Shown here piece by piece: positions 43,495 to 52,805 of a DNA stretch of 64,000 nucleotides (its first letter is position 1; each line of letters starts with the position of its first letter). Origin of the DNA: Micavibrio aeruginosavorus ARL-13 (GTDB lineage: Bacteria > Pseudomonadota > Alphaproteobacteria > Micavibrionales > Micavibrionaceae); NCBI RefSeq assembly GCF_000226315.1, contig NC_016026.1, forward strand, positions 2,356,001 to 2,420,000, written 5' to 3'. The notes below the pieces were generated by a model. That model was not told where the DNA came from, made no database searches, and was given only the letters and a program-made list of their open reading frames with translations. The position numbers and the translations under genes are program-made.

Positions 43495-45324
43495 TTATTC
43501 AACCGTCACCGATTTCGCCAAGTTACGCGGCTGGTCCACATCGGTGCCCTTGGCCACCGCGACGTGGTAGGCCAGCAATTGCACCGGAATGACGTACAGG
43601 ATCGGGGCGACGAAGGCGTCGGAGACCGGCATCCGCACGGACCAGCGGCAACCGCGGCCCAGTTGGGTCAGGCCGTCACGATCGGTGAACAGCAAAACCT
43701 GGCCACCACGAGCGATGGTTTCCTGGACGTTCGATGCGGTTTTTTCGAACAATTTGTCATGCGGGGCCAGAACGACCACGGGGACCTTGTCATCAATCAG
43801 GGCGATGGGGCCGTGTTTCATTTCACCGGCGGCGTAACCTTCGGCGTGAATGTAGGAAATTTCCTTCAGCTTCAGCGCCCCTTCCAGTGCGATCGGGTAC
43901 ATCGCGCCACGGCCCAGATAGAGAACATCGCGGGCTTCGGCAATTTCCCGGGACAGTTTTTCGATGGTGACCGCCGTATCCTGCAATACGGAGTTTACGA
44001 GAGAGGGCAGTTGGCGCAGGGAGTCCGACATTGCGCCAACGGTTTTGGCATCAATCGCGCCCTTTTTCGCTGCGGCGGCCAGAACCAGACAGGCCAATGT
44101 GGTCAATTGCGTTGTAAACGCCTTGGTCGAGGCCACACCAATTTCCGGCCCGGCCAATGTGTGCAAAACCATATCGGATTCACGTTCAATCGTGCTTTCG
44201 ATCGTGTTGACGATGGAAACGATTTTCTGGCCTTGGCGTTTGCAATAGCGCAACGCTTCCAGCGTATCGAGCGTTTCACCCGATTGCGACACGAACAACG
44301 CAACGCCACCTTCCGGCATCGGCGCTTCACGGTAGCGGAATTCGGAGGCCACATCAATTTCAACCGGAATGCGGGCGATTTGTTCGAACCAGTATTTCGC
44401 CACATGGCAGGCATAGAACGCCGTACCACACGCCACCAATGTCAAACGCGACGCTTTTGCCACCATCTCCACCAGATCGGCCGGCAAAGTGATTTCACGC
44501 GTGGCCGGATTGATGAAGGAGTTCAGCGTATCGCCAATCACGCTTGGCTGTTCAAAGATTTCTTTCAGCATGAAGTGGCGGTATTCACCTTTGCCCGTTG
44601 TTTCACCGGATTGCGCGGTGATACGGATCGGGCGGGACAATTCTTTGCCGTCACGGTTGTAAATGGTCACACCGCCCGCGTTCACACGAATGCGGTCACC
44701 ATCCTCCAGGAAGCAGATTTTTTTGGTCAACGGCGCCAGCGCGTAGGAATCGGACGCCACATACATTTCACCATCGCCATAGCCAACAGCCAACGGCGTG
44801 CCCTGACGCACACCCACCATCAGATTATTTTCATTGGCGAAAATAACGGCCAGCGCATAGGCCCCTTCCAAACGGTCAAATGCCGCGTTGGCCGCCGTGA
44901 TCGGGTCCATGCCCTGCTTCAAATGGTGATCGACCAGATGGGCCACAACTTCCGTATCGGTTTCGGTTTCGAAACGGCATTGATGTTGTTCCAGTTCAGC
45001 CTTCAACGCGGCGTAGTTTTCGATGATGCCGTTATGCACCACAGCCACGCGTTCGGTTGCGTGCGGGTGGGCGTTGCGTTCGGTCGGACCGCCATGGGTG
45101 GCCCACCGTGTGTGGCCAATACCAATGGGCCCACGTACCGGCGCTTTCTTCAAACGCTCATCCAGATTGATCAGCTTGCCCTCGGCCCGCAGACGTTCAA
45201 TTTTGCCATTGTCCAGCGTGGCGATCCCGGCGCTGTCGTACCCGCGATATTCCAGACGGCGCAAGCCATCCACCAAACGCTGGGCCACATCACCCTTGCC
45301 AACAATACCAATAATTCCGCACAT
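43495..45324 (-). CDS. glmS: Glutamine-fructose-6-phosphate aminotransferase
   Basis: A 609-residue enzyme making glucosamine 6-phosphate from fructose 6-phosphate and glutamine, the first step towards UDP-GlcNAc. MCGIIGIVG provides the N-terminal catalytic Cys after Met removal; GHTRWATHGGPTERNAHPH belongs to the glutaminase domain; two SIS domains follow (ACGTAFYACHVAKYWFEQ, SQSGETLDTLEALRY, EIGVASTKAFTTQL) and the C-terminus closes on KSVTVE. Start: the MCG methionine, since processing must expose Cys1. It lies downstream of glmU with one gene between. Confidence 0.97.
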   Translation of the reverse strand: MCGIIGIVGKGDVAQRLVDGLRRLEYRGYDSAGIATLDNGKIERLRAEGKLINLDERLKKAPVRGPIGIGHTRWATHGGPTERNAHPHATERVAVVHNGIIENYAALKAELEQHQCRFETETDTEVVAHLVDHHLKQGMDPITAANAAFDRLEGAYALAVIFANENNLMVGVRQGTPLAVGYGDGEMYVASDSYALAPLTKKICFLEDGDRIRVNAGGVTIYNRDGKELSRPIRITAQSGETTGKGEYRHFMLKEIFEQPSVIGDTLNSFINPATREITLPADLVEMVAKASRLTLVACGTAFYACHVAKYWFEQIARIPVEIDVASEFRYREAPMPEGGVALFVSQSGETLDTLEALRYCKRQGQKIVSIVNTIESTIERESDMVLHTLAGPEIGVASTKAFTTQLTTLACLVLAAAAKKGAIDAKTVGAMSDSLRQLPSLVNSVLQDTAVTIEKLSREIAEARDVLYLGRGAMYPIALEGALKLKEISYIHAEGYAAGEMKHGPIALIDDKVPVVVLAPHDKLFEKTASNVQETIARGGQVLLFTDRDGLTQLGRGCRWSVRMPVSDAFVAPILYVIPVQLLAYHVAVAKGTDVDQPRNLAKSVTVE

Positions 45325-45341
45325 CTTCGTTTTCCTTTTCC

Positions 45342-45785
45342 CTAGTTTTTGCCGGACGGCATTAGTCCATGTTCTAACTTGGCCCATAAATCATCACTGA
45401 TCTTGTGGCATCGTGTATTCACAATGACAGCGGGCCCATCAACACCCTTTTTCAGGATAATTTTTTTGTATTCGGACCCAACAACCAGCGGATCACCACC
45501 CGCATCAACGGCGCCATTGGACACGAAAACATCATTGGGCGCGATCGCCCCAAAATAGGTTTTGACAGGCTCCAAGTGATAGAGGGACGCGGGTTTGATC
45601 TGCGGCAAATCCCCATCCGTATTTACATGGTCAACGTTATTATCAATTGAAACAACACGAAAAATACCGGCAAAAATTGTGTTTTCCGGCAATGTTTCAA
45701 CCACCTGTTCAACACACATCGTCGCCCATGCCTGAGACATCGGCAGGACACACGTCATTAGGAGTGCGAGCAGGAAAGAGCGCAT
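45342..45785 (-). CDS. Hypothetical secreted protein between glmU and glmS
   Basis: A 147-residue protein with a signal peptide (MRSFLLALLMTCVLPMSQAWA|T). The mature part begins with a cysteine a few residues in (MCVEQ) and has a second near the C-terminus (NTRCHKI), so one disulfide is possible; beta-rich with FAGIFRVVSIDNN and YKKIILKKG strands. No family recognised. It follows glmU by two bases and precedes glmS by 17, so the three form an operon. Confidence 0.75.
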   Translation of the reverse strand: MRSFLLALLMTCVLPMSQAWATMCVEQVVETLPENTIFAGIFRVVSIDNNVDHVNTDGDLPQIKPASLYHLEPVKTYFGAIAPNDVFVSNGAVDAGGDPLVVGSEYKKIILKKGVDGPAVIVNTRCHKISDDLWAKLEHGLMPSGKN

Positions 45786-45787
45786 AA

Positions 45788-47146
45788 TTATTTCTTCTGC
45801 TTCTTCGCCCGGAACTTGGCCGCCCAGCCCGCCAGCATGCGGGGTTCGGCGCGTTCGACGTAGAGAGCGTCATCGGCGACATCTTTGGTTACCGTGGCGC
45901 CGGCGGCGATGTAGGCCCCCTTGCCAATGGTCACGGGGGCCACCAGCGTCACGTTGGAGCCGACCATGGCGTTATCACCAATCACGGTTTTGAATTTTTC
46001 AAAACCATCATAATTGGCCGTGATCGCGCCGCAGGAGAAATTGACGCCCGCCCCCACATCGGCATCACCGATATAGGCCAGATGGCTGGCCTTGGCGCCA
46101 TCATGCAAATGGGCGTTTTTGGTTTCGACGAAATTGCCGATCTTGACCTTGGCCCCCAACTTCGTGCCGGGACGCAGGCGCGCAAACGGGCCAACCGTGC
46201 AACCGGTATCGATGCGCGCGCCTTCGATATGGCAGAAGGCTTCGATGGTCACGTTATCGCCCACCGTCACTCCGGGGCCGAACACCACATTCGGGCCAAT
46301 CACAACATCGCGACCAATTTTCGTGTCGTAACAGAAAAAGACGGATGATGGGTCAATCAACGTGGCCCCGTTATCCATAGCCGCACGGCGCAGGTTTTTC
46401 TGGGCAATCGCTTCAACCACGGCCAGATCGGCGCGGGAATTCACACCCGCCACTTCATCGGCGTTGTACAGAATGCTGACGCGGGTTTTGACACCTTCGC
46501 GCGCCGCGATTTCGGGCAGGTCGGTGATGTAATATTCACCTTGCGCATTGTTGGTTTGCAACTTGTCCAGCCAGCCGGACAATTTCGTTCCATCAATACA
46601 AAACGCACCCGTGTTGCACAATTTGATCGCGCGTTGTTCGGGCGTGGCGTCCTTGTCCTCGACAATTTTGTTCAGCGTGCCATCGGCATTCATCACCAAA
46701 CGGCCAAAGGCTGGCGGGTTTTTGTATTCAACACCTAAAACGGCAATACCCGTTTGCGCATCATGGCGGCGCGCTTCGATCAAACCCTGCATCATACCGG
46801 TGGACAGCAAGGGCATATCGCCCAGCAACACCAGAATATCGCCGTCAAACCCCTTTAATGCGGGCATGGCGGCACGTACGGCATCCCCCGTGCCCATCGG
46901 GATTTTTTGAATGGCGGTGTCGTGCGGGGCAACCGCATCGGCCACACCCGGCGCATCAGGGGCCGTGACCACAATGATTTTGTCCGGTGACAATTCCTCA
47001 ACCGAGCGCAACAGCCAGTTGATCATCGGCCGTCCGGCAATTTCATGCAGCACTTTCGGTTTGGCCGATTTCATTCGCTTGCCTTGACCTGCGGTCAGGA
47101 TCACACAGGCGAGTTTCGAAACGGATTGGGCGGAAGATGGGGTCAT
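45788..47146 (-). CDS. glmU: Bifunctional UDP-GlcNAc pyrophosphorylase / glucosamine-1-P acetyltransferase
   Basis: A 452-residue cytoplasmic enzyme completing UDP-GlcNAc synthesis. The N-terminal nucleotidyltransferase shows LTAGQGKRMKSAKPKVLHEIAGRPM (with the G-x-G-T/K-R-M nucleotide loop), GDMPLLS and the NSRADL linker; the C-terminal half is a left-handed beta-helix of hexapeptide repeats (FGPGVTVGDNVTIEAFCHIEGARI, GNFVETKNAHLHDGAK) with the acetyl-CoA-binding CGAITANYDG. The start is an ATG; a GTG six codons upstream is possible. No Shine-Dalgarno sequence is obvious for either. Confidence 0.95.
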   Translation of the reverse strand: MTPSSAQSVSKLACVILTAGQGKRMKSAKPKVLHEIAGRPMINWLLRSVEELSPDKIIVVTAPDAPGVADAVAPHDTAIQKIPMGTGDAVRAAMPALKGFDGDILVLLGDMPLLSTGMMQGLIEARRHDAQTGIAVLGVEYKNPPAFGRLVMNADGTLNKIVEDKDATPEQRAIKLCNTGAFCIDGTKLSGWLDKLQTNNAQGEYYITDLPEIAAREGVKTRVSILYNADEVAGVNSRADLAVVEAIAQKNLRRAAMDNGATLIDPSSVFFCYDTKIGRDVVIGPNVVFGPGVTVGDNVTIEAFCHIEGARIDTGCTVGPFARLRPGTKLGAKVKIGNFVETKNAHLHDGAKASHLAYIGDADVGAGVNFSCGAITANYDGFEKFKTVIGDNAMVGSNVTLVAPVTIGKGAYIAAGATVTKDVADDALYVERAEPRMLAGWAAKFRAKKQKK

Positions 47147-47289
47147 CGGACTTGAAAAACTCACTGATTTTAAAACAATGCGACCCTGTCTTTATTGCCC
47201 CGGTAGCGGCGCAAAACAAGTCACATCATGTTGCAAAGCATTTCACCAAATTCCCCAGAAACCGGACAGAAAACCGGGAAAGACCATTC

Positions 47290-47311
47290 GCCCCGGGCAA
47301 AGCCGGGGCGA
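47290..47311 (-). terminator. Hairpin after the DUF3108 gene
   Basis: CGCCCCGG pairs with CCGGGGCG across six bases, about 30 bases past the stop of the minus-strand gene. The following T-run is weak (GGTCTTTCC). Confidence 0.4.
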
Positions 47312-47341
47312 ATCGGTGTATTATTATTATATATCAAACAT

Positions 47342-48211
47342 TTAGTCCTGCGCCTGAGCCAGGGTCGTCGCCCCGTCCGTATACCCCACCAGATGCATGA
47401 ACATGGTGCCGTATTCAGATGTCACACGCACCTTCACCGGAACGGCGGGTTTGTCGGGCGATACTTTGGCGAACCAGACGGTGGGCAATTTCCCCTTCAT
47501 GCGGCCCTGTTCTTGAATCGACATCCAGCCGCGCGGTTTTTTATGCCACTCGCCCGCAACCGGGGTCACCTCGACAACACAGCGTTGCGACGGGCCCCCA
47601 TAGACGTTGTAACGTGACGCGTTCAGTTGCTCTTCGCCTTCCAGGCGGAATTTCATGGCGAAACGGCGCTTGCCATCAAACACCTCGGACGATGAATCAC
47701 AGGATTGCCCGGCGGCAATATCCTTCATCACATCCAGCGTGGCGGTCAGGACATCAATCGTTCCCTGCGTCAGTTCAGCGGGTGGCAAGTCACGCTCCAC
47801 CGTGCTGTCCGGGTCACGCACGGTATAACCGACGAAATCGCCGTTTTTATTGTAGCTATACTCCTTGACCTCCTCTTCCTCACGCCAGATGGCGGAGGAG
47901 CGGTGCAATTCCGGACGCACACCATCCTTCAACTGCCAGCCATGGGTTTCAAATGTGCCATCCCACGGCGCCAGTGCGCGCAGGAATCCCTTGGTTCCGG
48001 CACTGAACGATAATTTATATTCGCTGTCAGCCGGGGCATAGACCTGCAGGGTCGCCGCAACGGCATTCACGCCGCCGGCGTAAACTTCGTAGGTCAGCTG
48101 TTGTGTGCCGGGTTTAAAAACTGCGTTCTGGGCTGTTGCCGCCGCATTCACACCACCGGCCACAACCAGTACCACACCCGCCAGAGCGGACAGGACCAGA
48201 CCCTTAATCAT
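47342..48211 (-). CDS. DUF3108 family secreted protein
   Basis: A 289-residue exported protein. The signal peptide reads [20 protein letters not shown], cleaved near VNAAATA. The mature part matches the DUF3108 pattern: QLTYEVYAGGVNAVAATLQV near the start, KGFLRALAPWDGTFETHG in the middle, and a lipocalin-like beta-rich end. The function of the family is not known. Start: this ATG overlaps the upstream stop by eight bases (ATGATTAA) and has GGGA before it; a longer frame begins at an ATG with GGAGGG but would place 23 charged residues before the signal peptide and overlap the upstream gene by 77 bases. Confidence 0.78.
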   Translation of the reverse strand: MIKGLVLSALAGVVLVVAGGVNAAATAQNAVFKPGTQQLTYEVYAGGVNAVAATLQVYAPADSEYKLSFSAGTKGFLRALAPWDGTFETHGWQLKDGVRPELHRSSAIWREEEEVKEYSYNKNGDFVGYTVRDPDSTVERDLPPAELTQGTIDVLTATLDVMKDIAAGQSCDSSSEVFDGKRRFAMKFRLEGEEQLNASRYNVYGGPSQRCVVEVTPVAGEWHKKPRGWMSIQEQGRMKGKLPTVWFAKVSPDKPAVPVKVRVTSEYGTMFMHLVGYTDGATTLAQAQD

Positions 48212-49169
48212 AAAATCCCGGGGTGCGGATAATCGTGCCGCCAAGACCTGTTTTGAAAATTGCCAGACCGTCTTTGTCATCGGAAATCCCTCCAAGGTCA
48301 AAATCCCGAACACCCCTTTGTTTCAGTATAACAGATGAATCCCACAAAAGAAGGTGGTGTGCGTGATATTCGCGCCCCGCATTCGTCGTCCACCCAACCT
48401 GATATGTGGCGGAAGTACCATGAATCAACACCATAACCATGGCGATGGTGTCATTGTGCACCCGCACCGACCCGACCAAAAGGTTATTTGTGGCAAAAAA
48501 TTGGCGCGCCAGCGCCCGGACCATTTTGACCGATGGCCCCGGATATCCGCGCAGCGTCCGGTCCGCATGATAGCCAGCAATCACATCGTCGATGGTTTGG
48601 GGATTGGTCGTCCACGCAACATGCAGTGCGGTATTTTTTTGCGCCTTCGTCAATTCATTGCGCCAGCTTTTGCGCAGGCCCGCACGCCGCAGATCATCAT
48701 CCGGATCCAGATCCAGCCAAATGGTTTGATAGGACGACCCGCGTGATCGCAGGCCCGCACGTTGCAAAACATCCCGCATATCGGGCGTATCGGATATTTC
48801 TGGAATGAAACGGCGGCGGCGGCCCAAACGGCGCGGCATCGCACGATTAAAGGCGGTAAAGAAAGCGGCCACATGATCCGGTGTACCAAAACCCGGCATC
48901 CACACCGGCCCCCGATCCAGATGCACGCCATGCAGAAGATGCCCCGGAAACGCCGTTTCCAGAATTTGCACAAGCCCCGCCACGGCCCCGCCCATCTCAA
49001 TCACACCCCACCGCGCCGTCAGCCCCAGCAAGGGGCAGGCCGCGCGCGCATAATCATAGGATTGCAACAGGCTGGCCCGCCGCGCGGATGCGAAGCGTTC
49101 GTTCCATTGATCCAACGACAGCACATTCCATCGGATGAGACAGGCGGGCGGCGCAGTTTCGCCTTGCAT
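48204..49169 (-). CDS. FemAB/GNAT-like acyltransferase family protein
   Basis: A 321-residue cytoplasmic protein with a two-lobed GNAT-type fold. [10 protein letters not shown] near residue 35, [11 protein letters not shown], the basic helix [15 protein letters not shown] and the C-terminal [38 protein letters not shown] (the KxxFG-type end of FemABX/BioF2-like domains) support membership. Such proteins transfer aminoacyl or acyl groups to cell-wall or sugar acceptors; the substrate is unknown. AGGA precedes the ATG. It diverges from dapD, with 30 bases between the starts. Confidence 0.8.
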   Translation of the reverse strand: MQGETAPPACLIRWNVLSLDQWNERFASARRASLLQSYDYARAACPLLGLTARWGVIEMGGAVAGLVQILETAFPGHLLHGVHLDRGPVWMPGFGTPDHVAAFFTAFNRAMPRRLGRRRRFIPEISDTPDMRDVLQRAGLRSRGSSYQTIWLDLDPDDDLRRAGLRKSWRNELTKAQKNTALHVAWTTNPQTIDDVIAGYHADRTLRGYPGPSVKMVRALARQFFATNNLLVGSVRVHNDTIAMVMVLIHGTSATYQVGWTTNAGREYHAHHLLLWDSSVILKQRGVRDFDLGGISDDKDGLAIFKTGLGGTIIRTPGFYD

Positions 49170-49199
49170 TCACTTGGTCCTGAAGGTTTGATAGGCGGT

Positions 49200-50054
49200 A
49201 TGACACACGATCCGAATCATACACAAATTAAAGCCCTTGTCGAACAGGGATGGGATGCGCGCGACACGCTGAACCCCGGCACCACGGGTGATGTTCGCAA
49301 TGCTGTTGTTGAGACACTGGAGCTGCTGGACCACGGCAGCTTACGCGTGGCGGAACCCGTCGGTGGGGATTGGATCGTTCATCAATGGGTGAAGAAGGCT
49401 GTCCTGCTGTCCTTCCGCCTGAACCCCATGGCGTCCATTCCCGGTGGCCCCGGTGGCGCACATTGGTGGGACAAGGTGCCCAGCAAATTCCACGATTGGG
49501 ACGCCGATGATTTTCATGCGGCCGGTTTCCGCGCCGTGCCGGGATCAATCGTCCGCCATTCCGCCCATATCGCCAAAAATGTCGTCCTGATGCCCAGCTT
49601 CGTCAATGTCGGCGCATTTGTGGATGAAGGAACCATGGTTGATACATGGACCACCATCGGATCGTGCGCACAGATTGGCAAGAACTGCCACATCTCGGGT
49701 GGTGTTGGTATTGGTGGCGTTCTGGAACCGTTGCAGGCCGACCCGGTGATTATCGAAGATAACGTTTTCATCGGCGCGCGCAGCGAAGTGGCCGAAGGTG
49801 TGCGCGTTGAAACCGGGGCCGTATTGTCCATGGGCGTGTTTCTGGGTGCATCAACCAAGATCATCGACCGCGACAGCGGTGAAATTTTTATGGGCCGCGT
49901 TCCCGCCTATAGCGTTGTCGTACCCGGCACCCTGCCCGGCAAGGCTCTGCCCGATGGCACACCGGGCCCGTCGCTGGCCTGTGCCGTCATTGTCAAACGG
50001 GTGGATGAACGCACCCGGTCGAAAACTGCCATCAATGAATTACTTCGCACATAG
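49200..50054 (+). CDS. dapD: Tetrahydrodipicolinate N-succinyltransferase
   Basis: A 284-residue enzyme adding succinyl from succinyl-CoA to tetrahydrodipicolinate in lysine/meso-diaminopimelate synthesis. A helical N-terminal domain ([17 protein letters not shown]) is followed by a left-handed beta-helix with hexapeptide repeats ([41 protein letters not shown], the DapD signature) and a C-terminal strand region. Length matches the family (about 274-285 residues). The start is the ATG after GGCGG; longer upstream frame reads through non-coding sequence of the divergent gene. It is followed by dapE after 24 bases. Confidence 0.96.
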   Translation: MTHDPNHTQIKALVEQGWDARDTLNPGTTGDVRNAVVETLELLDHGSLRVAEPVGGDWIVHQWVKKAVLLSFRLNPMASIPGGPGGAHWWDKVPSKFHDWDADDFHAAGFRAVPGSIVRHSAHIAKNVVLMPSFVNVGAFVDEGTMVDTWTTIGSCAQIGKNCHISGGVGIGGVLEPLQADPVIIEDNVFIGARSEVAEGVRVETGAVLSMGVFLGASTKIIDRDSGEIFMGRVPAYSVVVPGTLPGKALPDGTPGPSLACAVIVKRVDERTRSKTAINELLRT

Positions 50055-50078
50055 ATTTTCAGCATAAGGATTTTTCCA

Positions 50079-51206
50079 ATGACCGACGCTCTCGCCCTTG
50101 CCCGTGATCTGATCCGTTGCCCCAGCATCACGCCAAAGGACGAAGGGGCGCAGGATTTGCTGTCCCGCACCTTGGGCGGCCTTGGATTTACCTGCACCAA
50201 TTTGCCCTTTGGTGATGTGAAAAATCTGTTCGCCCGTCGCGGTACAGATGGGCCGCATCTGTGCTTCGCCGGACATACCGATGTTGTCCCCGTCGGTGAT
50301 GAAAAATCATGGTCGCACAGCCCGTTTGGTGGGACCGTCGCCGATGGAAAACTGTATGGCCGTGGTGCGGCGGACATGAAGGGCAATATTGCCGCCTTCA
50401 TTGCCGCCACCGCTACGTTCGTTCACAACAACCCGGATCACAAGGGTTCGATCAGCCTGCTGATTACCGGGGATGAAGAAGGCCCCGCCGTGAATGGCAC
50501 CGTGCGCGTATTGGAATGGATGGCAAAAAACGGCCATACACCCGATGTTTGCATCGTTGGCGAACCGTCCAACCCGAAAGAAATGGGCGACGAAATTAAA
50601 ATTGGCCGCCGTGGATCGCTCAGCGCAACACTAACCGTCCATGGAAAGCAAGGCCATGTGGCATACCCGCATCTGGCCGACAACCCGGTGCCGAAACTGG
50701 CGCATTATCTGGTCGCGTTATCCGACACGGTTCTGGATGTGGGCAGCGCGCATTTCCCGGCCACATCATTGCAAGTCACCAATGTCGATATCGGCAACAC
50801 AGCCGAAAACGTCATCCCGGCACGCGCCACCGCCATGTTCAACGTGCGGTTCAATGACCGGTGGGATTTTGAAACGCTGGAAAATAAAATTCGATCCATC
50901 CTCGACCGCGTTGGCCCGGATTACGATATCGTATTCCGCCGCGGTGCCCATGTGTTCATCACCGCCCCCGGTGAATGGACCGGATTGGTACGTCAGGCGG
51001 TCACCGACATCACCGGCAAAACCCCGGCGATGAGTACGGCGGGCGGCACATCCGATGCCCGCTTCGTCAGCCAATATTGCCCGGTGGTTGAATGCGGCCT
51101 GATCAACGAAACGATCCATCAGGTCGATGAACATGTCCGCATCACGGATTTGGAAACCCTGACCGCGATTTATGGCCGCGTGCTGGAAAAATATTTCCTG
51201 CGTTAA
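50079..51206 (+). CDS. dapE: Succinyl-diaminopimelate desuccinylase
   Basis: A 375-residue di-zinc M20 peptidase-like enzyme hydrolysing N-succinyl-L,L-diaminopimelate to diaminopimelate and succinate. CFAGHTDVVP (zinc His and the following Asp), YGRGAADMKGNIAAFIAA, LITGDEEGPAVNGT (catalytic Glu-Glu) and GTSDARF/CPVVECGLIN are all recognisable. Complete, with the usual length. Operon with dapD, ending in a four-base overlap with the converging truA gene. Confidence 0.97.
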   Translation: MTDALALARDLIRCPSITPKDEGAQDLLSRTLGGLGFTCTNLPFGDVKNLFARRGTDGPHLCFAGHTDVVPVGDEKSWSHSPFGGTVADGKLYGRGAADMKGNIAAFIAATATFVHNNPDHKGSISLLITGDEEGPAVNGTVRVLEWMAKNGHTPDVCIVGEPSNPKEMGDEIKIGRRGSLSATLTVHGKQGHVAYPHLADNPVPKLAHYLVALSDTVLDVGSAHFPATSLQVTNVDIGNTAENVIPARATAMFNVRFNDRWDFETLENKIRSILDRVGPDYDIVFRRGAHVFITAPGEWTGLVRQAVTDITGKTPAMSTAGGTSDARFVSQYCPVVECGLINETIHQVDEHVRITDLETLTAIYGRVLEKYFLR

Positions 51207-51976
51207 TAATCAATCCGCACCAGATACAACCCATCCGGCGGAGCTGTCGGCCCCCCGGCGCGGCGATCGCGGGCTTCGAGGGCTTCGCGCACCTGATCGG
51301 ATGTCCATTTGCCGTCACCGACCATGGCCAGCGTGCCGACCATGTTGCGCACCTGATGGTGCAGGAAGGATCGTCCCTCGACATGGAATTCAAGATCCTG
51401 GCCCGATCCGGCGACACACGGCTTGGCGATGATCTCCAAGCGGTCGAGCGTGCGCATCGGCGATTTCGCCTGACAATCGGTATCACGGAATGTTGTAAAA
51501 TCATGGTGGCCCAGCAAATGCGCAGCCCCGGCCCGCATGGCATCCACATCCAACAGACGCCGCACATGCCAGACCAGACCCCGTTCAAACGCCGGCGGGG
51601 CCGGACGATTGAGCAGGCGGAAAATGTACAATTTATTGACCGCCGAAAACCGGGCGTGGAAATCTTCACCCACCGCCTCGGCATCCAAAATCACAACCGG
51701 CGTTTCACGCAAATGGGCATTCAGGGCCTTGGTCAAATCATAGCCCGTGAGCGCGCGATTTCCGTAATCCAAATCAAAGTGGGCCACCTGCCCCCGCGCA
51801 TGCACCCCGGCATCGGTCCGGCCTGCGACATGGATGGTGATGTCCTGCTGGCAAAAGCTTTGGATGGCGGCCTCGATCGCGGCCTGCACGGACGGGATAC
51901 CCGCTTCCTGCCGTTGCCAGCCGGAAAAGGGGCGCCCGTCATATTCAATGGTTAATTTCCAGCGTTGTTGCATCAT
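51203..51976 (-). CDS. truA: tRNA pseudouridine synthase A
   Basis: A 257-residue enzyme that makes pseudouridine at positions 38-40 of the tRNA anticodon stem. The first strand YDGRPFSGWQRQ and the catalytic Asp55 in GRTDAGVHARGQVAHF are intact; further on come FTTFRD and the C-terminal SFLHHQVRNMVGTLAMVG. Length is standard (about 250-270). ATG-ATG at the start leaves a one-residue ambiguity. Its stop overlaps the dapE stop. Confidence 0.96.
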   Translation of the reverse strand: MMQQRWKLTIEYDGRPFSGWQRQEAGIPSVQAAIEAAIQSFCQQDITIHVAGRTDAGVHARGQVAHFDLDYGNRALTGYDLTKALNAHLRETPVVILDAEAVGEDFHARFSAVNKLYIFRLLNRPAPPAFERGLVWHVRRLLDVDAMRAGAAHLLGHHDFTTFRDTDCQAKSPMRTLDRLEIIAKPCVAGSGQDLEFHVEGRSFLHHQVRNMVGTLAMVGDGKWTSDQVREALEARDRRAGGPTAPPDGLYLVRIDY

Positions 51977-52064
51977 TCGCCGCTTTCAGCCTAATCTAAA
52001 CCCATCAACGACGCCCCGGCATAAAAAGAGGGCGCGTGACACAGGGAACTATCGCGTTTTGAGC

Positions 52065-52805
52065 ATGAAAGTCAAAGATCTTCACATTCTGGACCGCCAT
52101 TATTGCGTCCATGCCGATGCCTATCTGGTTATTGGCACGGCGAGGAATGGCGCGCGCCTGCCCGGCACCATCACCGCATGGCACGCCCGCGGGGACGAGC
52201 AACTGTATTACAAACGCCATTTCATTGATGCCGACAGCGCCCACATCCATTTCAACAACGAGATGACGGAAACCGACGTCATCGTTGACGCAATCTTCCG
52301 CGCCGATCACCAACAGCAAGCCGTTTACGATTGGGAGGACCGCGTCATCCTACCCCATGGGCACACCATCACGCCCAAACAAGCCCGCGCCATGATTGCC
52401 CTCGTCGCTGATGACAATGATATGCCCCGCCCCAAATTGGTATGGGAAGACCACACAAATCATTCCGAATATGATGAATGCGAAAATCGTATTCATTTCG
52501 GTCACCGCGATATCATCAGCTTGCTGCACGAGCTGGCGCATGCGGTGTATCACCATCGCCGCGACGGTGACCGTTATGCCGATCACTCCCCCGCGTTCGT
52601 CCTGACCGCGATTGAGCTGTATCACAATTATGCGAACATCGACCTGGACACATTGGTGACATCGGCCAATAAAATCGGTCTTCTGGGTGATATAAAATCC
52701 ATTCACTACGTCACAGATATTGCCGACCACATTGTCACACATGCCGTCGCCAATGACGATGAAATCAAACCCGCAAAAATAAAACCAGCAGGGCCGCAGC
52801 CATGA
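52065..52805 (+). CDS. Putative zinc metallopeptidase (HELAH), first of a pair
   Basis: A 246-residue cytoplasmic protein. The zinc motif HELAH (H155, E156, H159) follows ISLL, and a candidate third ligand H174 lies in DHSPAF fifteen residues later, similar to the HGxxF of SprT/WLM-like peptidases. N-terminal 140 residues are beta-rich, with no known domain (HILDRHYCVHADAYLVIGTA...). No signal peptide. The start is the ATG after GTTTTGAGC; the long upstream frame overlaps truA and is not coding. It overlaps the next gene by four bases (ATGA). Confidence 0.75.
   Translation: MKVKDLHILDRHYCVHADAYLVIGTARNGARLPGTITAWHARGDEQLYYKRHFIDADSAHIHFNNEMTETDVIVDAIFRADHQQQAVYDWEDRVILPHGHTITPKQARAMIALVADDNDMPRPKLVWEDHTNHSEYDECENRIHFGHRDIISLLHELAHAVYHHRRDGDRYADHSPAFVLTAIELYHNYANIDLDTLVTSANKIGLLGDIKSIHYVTDIADHIVTHAVANDDEIKPAKIKPAGPQP

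Noticed and set aside
43564-45345. 593-codon frame on the plus strand
   Set aside because: Antisense shadow of glmS, with the same unnatural composition.
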